NCBI GenBank assembly: GCA_002440225.1 | Contig: DJSH01000052.1 | Coordinates: 5,127 to 69,126 of the forward strand | Length of the DNA stretch: 64,000 nt | Origin: Candidatus Segatella violae | GTDB lineage: Bacteria > Bacteroidota > Bacteroidia > Bacteroidales > Bacteroidaceae | Direction: 5' to 3' | Shown: positions 32,812-41,473 of the stretch, piece by piece | How the letters are laid out: every line of letters starts with the position of its first letter | Position numbering within the stretch: the stretch's first letter is position 1 | The notes under the pieces: generated by a model | What the model was told of the DNA's origin: nothing | Databases searched by the model: none | What the model saw: the letters and a program-made list of their open reading frames with translations, nothing else | Program-made: the position numbers and the translations under genes

Positions 32812-35159
32812 AAATGCAAAGTAATATCCACCCCACAAGTAAACGGATTTCCTCGCTGGGCAAAATATTGTTTGGTTCCTGTAGCGGCGTTGTCAACGGC
32901 AAACGTATTATAATAGGTATTGGTGAGGTTGCGTGCCCATAGGCTCACCTTCATCCAATCGAAATCGCCATCTATGTGGGCACCGAGTACAAAATACATC
33001 TTCTGGCTATAGGTGTTGGCATTATCCCAATAGGTTTTGCCCTGCCCGTTCATGTTCATGCCTACAGTGAATCTGTCGAAACGGTAATCTATCATCGCCG
33101 CCATCGTGTGCTGAGGCACGTAGGGCACAAATTTGTCCTTATAGCTTACGGATGCATCACCCTCGCCATCTACATACTCGTCAAACTTGGCACGTGTATA
33201 GCCGTAATTCACAGCCCAGTCGAGCTGACCGTTGAGGGCCTGTCCTTTGAGCGCAGCCTCGATGCCACAACTATGACTCTTACCCGCATTCACCATCATT
33301 CTGCCATATCCATAATGTCCTGACATTACAGAAAGTTGCTGATTGCGTATCTGCATATAGAAACCGCTCAGGTCGAAATGCAACATATTATCGAAAAGAT
33401 TGAGGTGCGTTCCAAACTCATAATTCCAAGAGGTCTCAGGCTTGTATGCGATAGTGGCATTCACCTTTTGATAATCCTCGTCTGTATGAGGAACTTCGTA
33501 GTCGCTGCGCTGCGCCTTTTGGCTGTTGGCATTCAGCTCAGTTTGTAGGATGTCGCTGAACATCTGAATGTTGTAGCCTCCAGCACGATAGCCCTTCGCC
33601 ACCGTGACATAGACGTTGCTACCCAGCTGATCTATCTTATAAGAGAAACCAAACTTTGGCAAGAGCTGGTTGTAGTCGTCGCTCGTTTTATGGTCGAACT
33701 TGGAAGTGAGCGTGCTGGTCTTCTCCATACCCATCACTCGTGCTGCAATCGCCATAAAGGCATAAGTGTCGTAGTGGATAGCGGTATGCATAAAATCATA
33801 GCGCAAGCCCAGTGTGGCAGAGAGTTCGGGAGTGATGTCGAAGACACTCTCATGGTAGATTCCAAAATTGGTCTGTGGCGTATGGAACAATCCTGGCGCA
33901 GCCATGCTCACATCCATGGATACATCCACCATGTTGTGCATCGCCTTGCGCATGGCAGCCTCGATGGCACGGGCTATCGGGTCGGTGATGGCAATGCCAA
34001 ATCCTACAGGACCATTGGTCTTCAACCATGTTTGTGAGAAAAAAGCACCCTGAGTGAGATGACAAAAGCCGAAAAGTGGTCGTTTTGTTTTCCAGGTCAG
34101 TTCTTGGGTAAGGGCATTTTGCAACTGGTCTTGCTGTAACGACAGATAATCGGCTGGCAAATAGTCTTGATCCATACGCATGTGGTCATTAAGATACTGA
34201 TAACTAGTGGTAGCCCCAAACTGCCACCATTCTCCTTGATGATGCACATTGATGCCGGAAATGAGCACGTTGCGCTGATAATAACCTGGGAAAGTGGTAC
34301 TAGGATTGTCAGCCTTTCCGGTTTCCAAATCGAGCTTGCCATAAGGAAATGCGTTCTGGTAAATCCACTGATAATCAGCCAACACATCTACATTCCAACC
34401 TTTGTTGAGGCGGAACTTGAGATTGAACTTTCCACCAGCCTCCTGATAGTCGTCAGCATAATCGGAAGAGCCGGCTCTATGTATCAATCCGTTTGAACCA
34501 TTGTAGAAACCGGCCACGCTCAAGGCAATCTTTGGGGAGAATTGCTGATAATGGGCAGCCTCAACATTGCGATAGAAATGAGAGCCCAAGCTTAGTGTGA
34601 GGTAGGTGCCTTGATGGTCGAAAGCGTCACGTGAGAAAAGACGAACCAATCCACCCTCGCTGTTCTGTCCATAAAGAGTACCTTGCGGACCTCGCAATAC
34701 ATCGATTCTACTAAGCTGATAATGATGGAGATTGAGGGCTGCCTTGCTCATCAAAGGCATACCGTCTAAGTACATTCCTACAGCAGGGCTGTTCACACGG
34801 CTACCAATGCCACGTACATACATGGCGCTTGACAGACGGGAACCATAATTTGGCATAACAAAATTTGGAACATAGCTAGATAGTTCACGGAAATCGCGAA
34901 CTCCAAGACGCTGCATTTGATAGGTACCAAATGAGGTGCTGCTAATGGGTTGATGACGTAAGCGGGCATTTTCCTTCGGCATAGATACCACCACTACCTC
35001 GTCGATGTCATACACACGGCTACTGTCAGACAAGAGTCCGCCAGTAACCTTCAAGTTCTCAGCCTCAGCCTCCGAACCATTATCCATTGCGCTTACAGGC
35101 AGCACTGAAGCTGCCAAGGCAATCAAAACAATCTTCTTATTAAATCCTATTTTTTCCAT
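32808..35159 (-). CDS. TonB-dependent outer-membrane receptor
   Basis: The 783-residue protein has an N-terminal signal peptide, then a plug domain starting near VYDIDEVVVVSMPKE (TonB-box-like region) with SRIDVLRGPQGTLYGQNSEGG. A 22-strand-type barrel ends in Phe (ITLHF). There is no carboxypeptidase-like N-terminal extension and no SusD gene nearby, so it is a plain receptor, not a SusC. The ligand (siderophore, haem, cobalamin or other) is not evident. A -7 box lies only 8 bases before the start codon. The gene follows DUF4271 on the same strand. Confidence 0.92.
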   Translation of the reverse strand: MEKIGFNKKIVLIALAASVLPVSAMDNGSEAEAENLKVTGGLLSDSSRVYDIDEVVVVSMPKENARLRHQPISSTSFGTYQMQRLGVRDFRELSSYVPNFVMPNYGSRLSSAMYVRGIGSRVNSPAVGMYLDGMPLMSKAALNLHHYQLSRIDVLRGPQGTLYGQNSEGGLVRLFSRDAFDHQGTYLTLSLGSHFYRNVEAAHYQQFSPKIALSVAGFYNGSNGLIHRAGSSDYADDYQEAGGKFNLKFRLNKGWNVDVLADYQWIYQNAFPYGKLDLETGKADNPSTTFPGYYQRNVLISGINVHHQGEWWQFGATTSYQYLNDHMRMDQDYLPADYLSLQQDQLQNALTQELTWKTKRPLFGFCHLTQGAFFSQTWLKTNGPVGFGIAITDPIARAIEAAMRKAMHNMVDVSMDVSMAAPGLFHTPQTNFGIYHESVFDITPELSATLGLRYDFMHTAIHYDTYAFMAIAARVMGMEKTSTLTSKFDHKTSDDYNQLLPKFGFSYKIDQLGSNVYVTVAKGYRAGGYNIQMFSDILQTELNANSQKAQRSDYEVPHTDEDYQKVNATIAYKPETSWNYEFGTHLNLFDNMLHFDLSGFYMQIRNQQLSVMSGHYGYGRMMVNAGKSHSCGIEAALKGQALNGQLDWAVNYGYTRAKFDEYVDGEGDASVSYKDKFVPYVPQHTMAAMIDYRFDRFTVGMNMNGQGKTYWDNANTYSQKMYFVLGAHIDGDFDWMKVSLWARNLTNTYYNTFAVDNAATGTKQYFAQRGNPFTCGVDITLHF

Positions 35160-35167
35160 TTCGGGTG

Positions 35168-35175
35168 CAAAGGTA
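35168..35175 (-). promoter_or_regulatory. -7 box immediately before the TonB receptor gene
   Basis: The minus strand reads TACCTTTG, ending eight bases from the ATG, so a leader of only a few bases is predicted. Confidence 0.65.
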
Positions 35176-35195
35176 CGAATTTTTCCTTTACCCCA

Positions 35196-36125
35196 CTATC
35201 CTACTTTATGATGATATGATCGGATGGCAAACCAAAAATAGGCTATCAACAGCACATATCCTATATAATATAAGGTGAGAACACTGAAAATGATGTAGTC
35301 GATGGCACAAACACATACCAAACCTCCAAGATACAAGATGGCATCGCCCACCGGGAGACGATGCTTAACCTCATCGACACAAGCAAGTCCTACGATGAGA
35401 ATCGCCCACACTGTAGCCAAGAAAAATCCCAAGACATGTGGCACGGCAAAGGGATTGAGCGTAGGATGGAAATAGAATTGTCGCCACATCTCAGGCTCGA
35501 AGGTTTGGATGGTTGCATAGAATGCCGCAGATACCGAAACGATAAGAACCAAAGCTGTAGGATAAGGCGAGTCGATGTCGTTGAAATGCACTATCTTGCC
35601 ATTGTTATGGAATATCTTACGAACCAGATAAGCCACGGCAATGAGAATGAAAATAACCAAGAAAATAAGCAAGTGGACATTGCTGAAAGTCATGATGAAT
35701 TGCGAAATCGGATCGTCGGGAACCACTTTCGGTAGCATTTTCGACTCTCTAGTCCACCCAAAGATATTGTCTTCCGTGGCCAACTGTACCCAAACAGAAT
35801 CGATAGAGTCCTGCGGCACCATGCGGATGTCGGTAACTACCAAGAGGCGATTCTTCTTCACTGCAAAAGAGTCGATAGGCAGGCCGCTGAGAAATTCCTC
35901 AGGCTGTTGGGCGATTAACTCTAGCGAATCCTTGAAAACCAAAAAGTTAAACTTATTGGTATAATGATGGGTCGTGGAGAAAGAAATAGAGTCGAGTTGC
36001 TTGTCGCTATACGTCAGCAGAGCAGCATGTTGCTGGTGGTAAGTACGGCGATGATAGCAGCCACTGAGCAATAAAACCATGCCCAGCAAGCACAACAACC
36101 TCATTAAATTTCTCCACTTCATCAT
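35196..36125 (-). CDS. DUF4271 membrane protein
   Basis: The protein has 309 residues. The N-terminus has a lipobox-like signal (VLLLSGC), followed by a soluble region of about 120 residues. Four to six membrane helices then fill the rest (VHLLIFLVIFILIAVAYLV, TALVLIVSVSAAFYA, VLGFFLATVWAILIVGLAC, and a last pair). This architecture and the closing YYIGYVLLIAYFWFAIR match the Bacteroidota-specific DUF4271 family. The function is unknown. It starts 5 bases after the U32 gene stop, so the two are probably co-transcribed. Confidence 0.8.
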   Translation of the reverse strand: MMKWRNLMRLLCLLGMVLLLSGCYHRRTYHQQHAALLTYSDKQLDSISFSTTHHYTNKFNFLVFKDSLELIAQQPEEFLSGLPIDSFAVKKNRLLVVTDIRMVPQDSIDSVWVQLATEDNIFGWTRESKMLPKVVPDDPISQFIMTFSNVHLLIFLVIFILIAVAYLVRKIFHNNGKIVHFNDIDSPYPTALVLIVSVSAAFYATIQTFEPEMWRQFYFHPTLNPFAVPHVLGFFLATVWAILIVGLACVDEVKHRLPVGDAILYLGGLVCVCAIDYIIFSVLTLYYIGYVLLIAYFWFAIRSYHHKVG

Positions 36126-36130
36126 TTATA

Positions 36131-38233
36131 TCAGCTTTTTTCAGAGTAAACATTCATCTGGCACTCCTTACATACAAAATCCAGGCGGAACTTTCTGCCG
36201 TCGCCGAGTCGTAAGTAGAGTGGTTCCCTCCAAGTAGGTCTCTGCCCTCCATTCTTTACACAATAGCCAAGTGCGTATCGTATACAATGGCGACATTGCA
36301 TCAAGAGAGACTCACCATTCTGGGTAGCATATTGTTTATAGCCAGACTCTCTATGGGCCTGGTCCTTTGCCATCTTATCGTCAAAGTCTTCACGCGAGGT
36401 CGCCGACCAAGACTTAGGCACGTCCTTGCCCAACTCAAAGGCTGGAAGAACAGGAGTAAGCCCATGAATCTTGTAGAAATCGTAGGCACTGAAGTTGGCT
36501 ATGTTATAAAGATAAGGCCATTTGCCATATTCTGGTTGCCAAACAAACTCCTTCGGTTCCAGTTTATGCTCGCCAGGTTGACTGAATCCATATCCATTAT
36601 TGAACATAAAACGGTCCCAACCCAGGTTCAACGAACGATCGATGAGTTCAGTTTCCACCACCTTGTTCAGTTTTTCCACCATGCTTCTTCGAATAATGGA
36701 CAGCACGCTATTGGGCACAAAATATTTCTCCATGCCATCGGCAACGTTTACGCGTAATGCATCATAAATGGTATCTCCCAACTTACTCAGCTGAGCGATA
36801 ATATTGTCGCGTTGCGGACGCTTGGCTGGTTGCAATGGGAACTGATGTATAAAATCCACTGCCTTGAATCCCAAGCCCCCCATCAAGTCGCAAACTTTCA
36901 AGATGGCTACTGTTATCGAGACACCCACAGGAGATGCCGTCTCGCCAGCGTCATCGCCAAAAGCTGGGCGCACCTCAATGTTCAATGCTATCTTTCTCTC
37001 AGAAGTCTTATGAGCCAAGACTGCCTCAAACGCACGATCGTTGTTGCGATAGAGAGCCATCCCTGGGCGCAAGTGCTCAGGCATACGGAAAGGATAGAGA
37101 CGATTGCCCTCCACTCGGTTTACACGGAAGCCCTCCAACTCATGCTCGTCATTGATGAAACACAAGCCGTCGCCATTCATGAAACTGGCTACGGTAGCCA
37201 CATTGAAAGAGATGTTGCCACGAATTTCCTTCACCTTGCCCACGTATTCACCGATTGCCTTTGGCGTGTCGAAAGAGGCGATGTCGGGCTGACGGCCATT
37301 CAAGAAATAATTAGTATAGCCACGATTGAAAGTCTTCTTCAAGTTGGGCTGGAAAAAATAGCTCACATGCCCCCAAGAGGCACGTCTATATTCCGTAGGA
37401 TAATTTCTGACAATGTCATCAAGCCGCTGACTATATGCCGACACCACGTTCTTGACATAGTTGATATCCTTGAGCCTGCCTTCTATCTTGAATGAGCACG
37501 CTCCAGCATCGGCAAGTTCCTTGAGGTGGTCGATCTGGCAAAGGTCCTTCAAGGACAAAAGATGGCGCTGATGCTCTATCTCTCTGCCGTCGGCATCCAG
37601 CAAATCGAACTTCATGCGACAAAACTGGGCACACTCGCCACGATTGGCCGAACGGGAGAAACATTTCTCGGAGGCATAGCAGACACCCGAATAGCTCACG
37701 CACAAAGCACCATGAACAAACACTTCGATTTCCCTATCGGGGATAGCCTTATGGATCGCCTTGATTTCATCCAAGGAAAGCTCACGGGCCAAAACGATGC
37801 GACTAAATCCAAGGGTTGTGAGCCAAAAGGCTTTATCGGGAGTACGCACGTCACACTGGGTACTTGAATGCAACTCTCGACGCCAAAGATTTTGCGCTCT
37901 CACCTCATGGAGCACACCCATGTCTTGCAACAACAAGGCATCCACCCCGATGTTGTCCAACTGGGCTATCATCTCCAAGGTATCTTGAAGCTCATCCTCG
38001 TAAATGATGGTGTTCACTGTGACATGGACCTTGGCTCCAAACTGATGGGCGTAATCACACAGCTGCTTGATATCTTCCAATGAGTTACCAGCAGCAGCAC
38101 GAGCCCCAAATCGGGGCGCACCAATATAAACAGCATCAGCACCATGGTCGATGGCAGCGATACCACACTCTAGATTCTTGGCAGGCGCCAACAATTCCAA
38201 AGTCTTCATACGCTTCTTCGCTTTAGTATCCAT
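36131..38233 (-). CDS. U32-family protein (RlhA/YdcP-like), probable rRNA hydroxylation factor
   Basis: The protein has 700 residues. The N-terminal TIM-barrel-like part starts LELLAPAKNLECGIAAIDHGADAVYIGAP. The U32 signature EVFVHGALCVSYSGVC is near residue 170, followed by the cysteine cluster CFSRSANRGECAQFC. A second Cys-rich end (CRHCIRYALGYC, CKECQ) resembles an iron-sulfur site. The E. coli homologue of similar length, RlhA, is needed for 23S rRNA C2501 hydroxylation; many entries are still called peptidase U32 or collagenase. Assignment to RlhA rather than another U32 clade is inference. ATG codons at 38233 and 38209 are both possible. Confidence 0.85.
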   Translation of the reverse strand: MDTKAKKRMKTLELLAPAKNLECGIAAIDHGADAVYIGAPRFGARAAAGNSLEDIKQLCDYAHQFGAKVHVTVNTIIYEDELQDTLEMIAQLDNIGVDALLLQDMGVLHEVRAQNLWRRELHSSTQCDVRTPDKAFWLTTLGFSRIVLARELSLDEIKAIHKAIPDREIEVFVHGALCVSYSGVCYASEKCFSRSANRGECAQFCRMKFDLLDADGREIEHQRHLLSLKDLCQIDHLKELADAGACSFKIEGRLKDINYVKNVVSAYSQRLDDIVRNYPTEYRRASWGHVSYFFQPNLKKTFNRGYTNYFLNGRQPDIASFDTPKAIGEYVGKVKEIRGNISFNVATVASFMNGDGLCFINDEHELEGFRVNRVEGNRLYPFRMPEHLRPGMALYRNNDRAFEAVLAHKTSERKIALNIEVRPAFGDDAGETASPVGVSITVAILKVCDLMGGLGFKAVDFIHQFPLQPAKRPQRDNIIAQLSKLGDTIYDALRVNVADGMEKYFVPNSVLSIIRRSMVEKLNKVVETELIDRSLNLGWDRFMFNNGYGFSQPGEHKLEPKEFVWQPEYGKWPYLYNIANFSAYDFYKIHGLTPVLPAFELGKDVPKSWSATSREDFDDKMAKDQAHRESGYKQYATQNGESLLMQCRHCIRYALGYCVKNGGQRPTWREPLYLRLGDGRKFRLDFVCKECQMNVYSEKS

Positions 38234-38267
38234 AAAAAAACTCTCCTAACTTCTTTTCGTTACTCTC

Positions 38268-38297
38268 TTCTACCAATCTTACTTCTACCTATCTTAC
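38268..38297. repeat. 15-base tandem repeat over the metA stop
   Basis: TTCTACC(A/T)ATCTTAC occurs at 38268-38282 and 38283-38297. The second copy contains the metA stop codon. Confidence 0.85.
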
Positions 38298-39211
38298 TTG
38301 ATGTCTTCGATATTGTAAGGTGTCTCTTGATAGACATAATAATTTATCCAATTGCTATAGAAGAGGTTGGCATGGGCGCGCCATGTTACCAAAGGCTCCT
38401 CAGCAGGATCGTCGTTAAAATAGTAGTTCTTTGGCAAATCTACATCGTCACGCTTGCCCATGTCACGCTTATATTCCTTGTCGAGTGTATTAGGCGCATA
38501 TTCCAAATGGCCTGTGACAAAGAACTCTCGTCCGCCACGAGCCATCACGATGCTCACACCGCTCTCAGGCGACTCAGCGATGATGTCAAGTCCTGGAACT
38601 TTCTCTATGTCTTCACGACGAACTTCCGTATGGCGGCTGTGAGGCATATTGAAAATATCATCAAAGCCTCTAAAGATAGGAAGAGAAGGATCCAGCGGTT
38701 TCTGATGGAATATGCCGAACATTTTCTTTTCCAACGGATACTTAGGTACCCCATAGAAATGATACAATCCAGCCTGGGCACCCCAACAGATATAGAGCGT
38801 GGAGGTGACGTGAGTGCGAGCCCAATCGAAAATCTCTGTAATCTCTGGCCAATATTCCACGTCTTCATACTCCATAGTCTCGATAGGGGCACCAGTTACT
38901 ATCATGCCATCAAACTTTTGCTTGGACAGCTCCTGGAAATCCTTATAGAACATCATCATGTGCTCTATCGGCGTATTTTTGGGAGTATGGCTCTTCAATT
39001 TCATGAAATATACCTCCAACTGCAATGGGGTATTGGAGAGCAAGCGCACGAGATCGGTCTCGGTCGTAATCTTGAGCGGCATCAAGTTGAGCACGCAGAT
39101 TTTCAATGGACGAATCTCCTGCTTATGTGCACGGCTTTCGTCCATGACAAATATATTTTCATGCTTCAGCAGTTCGATGGCTGGAAGCTTGTCTGGTAAT
39201 CTTAATGGCAT
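38294..39211 (-). CDS. metA: Homoserine O-acyltransferase MetA (probably acetyl-CoA-dependent)
   Basis: The 305-residue protein starts MPLRLPDKLPAIELL. A longer frame begins at 39265, but the -7 box at 39239-39246 lies inside it, so the shorter start is right. MetA acylates homoserine in methionine synthesis. The catalytic Cys142 (YICWGAQAG), His (MPHSRHTEVR) and Glu (GHLEYAP) are present. Residue 111 is Glu (GAPIETMEY). In characterised enzymes Glu111 goes with acetyl-CoA and Gly111 with succinyl-CoA. No other met gene is adjacent and no riboswitch is visible in the short leader. Confidence 0.95.
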   Translation of the reverse strand: MPLRLPDKLPAIELLKHENIFVMDESRAHKQEIRPLKICVLNLMPLKITTETDLVRLLSNTPLQLEVYFMKLKSHTPKNTPIEHMMMFYKDFQELSKQKFDGMIVTGAPIETMEYEDVEYWPEITEIFDWARTHVTSTLYICWGAQAGLYHFYGVPKYPLEKKMFGIFHQKPLDPSLPIFRGFDDIFNMPHSRHTEVRREDIEKVPGLDIIAESPESGVSIVMARGGREFFVTGHLEYAPNTLDKEYKRDMGKRDDVDLPKNYYFNDDPAEEPLVTWRAHANLFYSNWINYYVYQETPYNIEDIK

Positions 39212-39238
39212 TTTCTTGTTCCTTTCTTTATTTTGGTG

Positions 39239-39246
39239 CAAAGTTA
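39239..39246 (-). promoter_or_regulatory. -7 box for metA
   Basis: The minus strand reads TAACTTTG, 27 bases before the metA start. It fixes the start choice. Confidence 0.65.
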
Positions 39247-39267
39247 CACATTTTTGTCGACCCAAAC

Positions 39268-39300
39268 AAAAAAAGGATGCTAAATTTCTTTAGCATCCCC
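39268..39300 (-). terminator. Rho-independent terminator after the M13 peptidase gene
   Basis: GGATGCTAAA and TTTAGCATCC form a perfect ten-base stem around a four-base loop. On the minus strand seven T follow, so it ends leftward transcription from the M13 gene just before the metA promoter. Confidence 0.9.
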
Positions 39301-39335
39301 TTATTATTGAGTGTATCTATGTCAATACAAACATT

Positions 39336-41369
39336 TTACCACAATTCGAGACGTTCATTCTCTGGAATGTACATCTTGTCACCTGGTTTTACGCCAAATG
39401 CCTCATACCATGCCTTGATGTGTGGCAGGGCACCATTCACACGCCACTCGCCGAGAGCATGAGGGTCGTTCTTCACACGGTTGCGGATTTCCTTCTCCGT
39501 GATGTTCTGTCCCCATACACCTGCATAGGCAAGGAAGAAACGCTGCTCAGGGGTGAAACCATCCTTGTTCTTGAGAGGCTTCTTGGCTGTAGCATTCTTG
39601 AAGGCGTTGAAAGCTACCATCAAACCTCCGTGGTCTGCCAAGTTCTCACCAAGAGTGAAACGACCATTGGCATTCAAGTCAGGCAACACCTTGATGTTGC
39701 TAAAGAAATTGGCATAAAGATCGGCACGATTCTCGAAGCCCTTGGCATCGCTGGCTGTCCACCAATCTTTCAAGTTGCCATCAGCATCATACTGGCGGCC
39801 CTGATCGTCGAATCCATGAGTCATCTCATGGCCGATTACCACACCGATAGCTCCATAGTTGAAAGCTTCGTCGGCCTTAGGGTCGAAGAACGGGTACTGG
39901 AGGATGCCTGCTGGGAAGCAAATCTCATTGGTTGTTGGGTTGTAATAAGCGTTGACGGTCTGAGGTGTCATGTACCACTCATCACGGTCTACTGGCTTAC
40001 CAGCTTTCTCTGCAATCATCTTGTCGATCTTGAACTTGCGGCAAGCCATCACGTTGTCATAGAAGCTCTTGCTTGGGTCGATGGTGAGTTTGCTGTAGTC
40101 GGTCCACTTGTTTGGGTAGCCAATCTTCACATAGAACTTATCAAGCTTCTTATGAGCAGCAAGCTTGGTAGTGTCGCTCATCCAAGTCTGTGCGTCGATG
40201 CGCTGACCGAGGCTTATCTGAAGGTTCTTCACCAACTGCTCCATCATCTTCTTAGAGCTCTCAGGGAAGTATTTCTTGCAATACATACGACCGAGTGCCT
40301 CGCCCATCTGAGCCTCTACCTGGTTGGTTGCGCGCTTCCACAATGGGTAGTCTTCCTTACGACCACTCACGGTCTTGCCGAAGAAATCGAAATTGGCCTC
40401 ACGGATCTCGTCGGTGAGATAAGCGGCAGAACTTTGGATTACGCCCCACTCCATCACAGCCTTCAATGTAGCTGCACTCTCAGCTGCGTTTATCTTGTCG
40501 ATACCAGCGAAGAAGGCAGGCTGACCAACTACCATCTCCTGGATATACTCACTCTTTACACCTTCGGCATTCAAGAGTTGCTCCAACTGAACGTTTGGAT
40601 AGTTCTCCTTGAACTGCTTCAAGGTCATCTTGTTATAGTTGGCCTGTGGGTCGCGAAGCTCGGTATTGCTCTTAGAGATGAGAGCCAAGGTTGTCTCATG
40701 CTGGAAGATGAGCTGTGCGTTCTGTTGTGCTTGTTCTGCAGAGAAGCCATAAAGTTGGAACATCTTTACGATGTATTTCTTATAAGCCTCACGGATAGCG
40801 ACTGTGGCTGGGTCGTTGTTTACATAATAGTCCTTCTGACCGAGGGTCAAGCCATCCTGTCCTAGGGTGAGGATGTTCATCGTGACATTCTTGTCATCTG
40901 CGGCGAAATAAGTGCCATAGTCAACGCCAAGTCCCAGGTCAGCATACATCAACTGCAACTTCTGCAAGTCTTCCTTGGTCTGTGCTGAAGCTATCTCATC
41001 AAGCATTGGCTTAACAGGAGAGATGCCGGCTTTATTACGAGCATCAACATTCAGAGCCAACTTATAGAAGTCAGAGAGTTTCTGCTCGATGGTTCCCTTC
41101 TTGTAAGTTTTCTTCTGAAGTTCAGAAAGGATGGAGTTGACACGCTTGTTGTTGTTCTCACCCAACTGGTCGAAACTACCAAAGCGGCTGTATGCAGCAG
41201 GCAATGGATTGTTTTTCTGCCAACCACCAGTAGCAAACTGGTAGAAATCATCAGCAGGCTTAACAGTCTTGTCAAGATTGCTCATGACAAGTCCCGAATT
41301 GTTCTGAGCCTCAACACCCAACGGCATTGCGGCAATCATCATCATCGGGAGAATCATTTTCATTTTCAT
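39336..41369 (-). CDS. Secreted M13-family metallopeptidase (neprilysin/PepO-like)
   Basis: The 677-residue protein has a signal peptide (MMMIAAMPLGVEAQ). The C-terminal catalytic domain contains IGHEMTHGFDDQGRQYD (zinc motif HEMTH) and ENLADHGGL (third zinc ligand Glu). NAYYNPTTNEICFPAGIL is the substrate-binding strand of the family. M13 enzymes cut oligopeptides; without a lipobox or TM anchor it is probably periplasmic. It is a single-gene unit with a strong terminator. Confidence 0.96.
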   Translation of the reverse strand: MKMKMILPMMMIAAMPLGVEAQNNSGLVMSNLDKTVKPADDFYQFATGGWQKNNPLPAAYSRFGSFDQLGENNNKRVNSILSELQKKTYKKGTIEQKLSDFYKLALNVDARNKAGISPVKPMLDEIASAQTKEDLQKLQLMYADLGLGVDYGTYFAADDKNVTMNILTLGQDGLTLGQKDYYVNNDPATVAIREAYKKYIVKMFQLYGFSAEQAQQNAQLIFQHETTLALISKSNTELRDPQANYNKMTLKQFKENYPNVQLEQLLNAEGVKSEYIQEMVVGQPAFFAGIDKINAAESAATLKAVMEWGVIQSSAAYLTDEIREANFDFFGKTVSGRKEDYPLWKRATNQVEAQMGEALGRMYCKKYFPESSKKMMEQLVKNLQISLGQRIDAQTWMSDTTKLAAHKKLDKFYVKIGYPNKWTDYSKLTIDPSKSFYDNVMACRKFKIDKMIAEKAGKPVDRDEWYMTPQTVNAYYNPTTNEICFPAGILQYPFFDPKADEAFNYGAIGVVIGHEMTHGFDDQGRQYDADGNLKDWWTASDAKGFENRADLYANFFSNIKVLPDLNANGRFTLGENLADHGGLMVAFNAFKNATAKKPLKNKDGFTPEQRFFLAYAGVWGQNITEKEIRNRVKNDPHALGEWRVNGALPHIKAWYEAFGVKPGDKMYIPENERLELW

Positions 41370-41473
41370 AATTGCTTTATTTTTATTAAACTTATTTCTA
41401 TTTTCTAGGGGGATAAGTCGCCATTTTCCTTTCGAAGGTGACAGCCAGTTTCATCAGCATAGCGACATCTCGG

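Noticed and set aside
32808..35159. SusC-type glycan importer
   Set aside because: No carboxypeptidase-like N-terminal extension and no SusD gene nearby; a plain TonB receptor is the better call.
39212..39265. 18 extra N-terminal codons of metA
   Set aside because: The -7 box lies inside them, and MPLRLPDKLPAIELL is the conserved MetA start.
39212..39268. SAM riboswitch before metA
   Set aside because: The mapped -7 box leaves a leader of only about 25 bases, too short to hold a riboswitch.
39420..40865. 481-codon rightward frame across the M13 peptidase gene
   Set aside because: Antisense to a well supported M13 protein with zinc motif and signal peptide; composition is typical of reverse-complement shadow.
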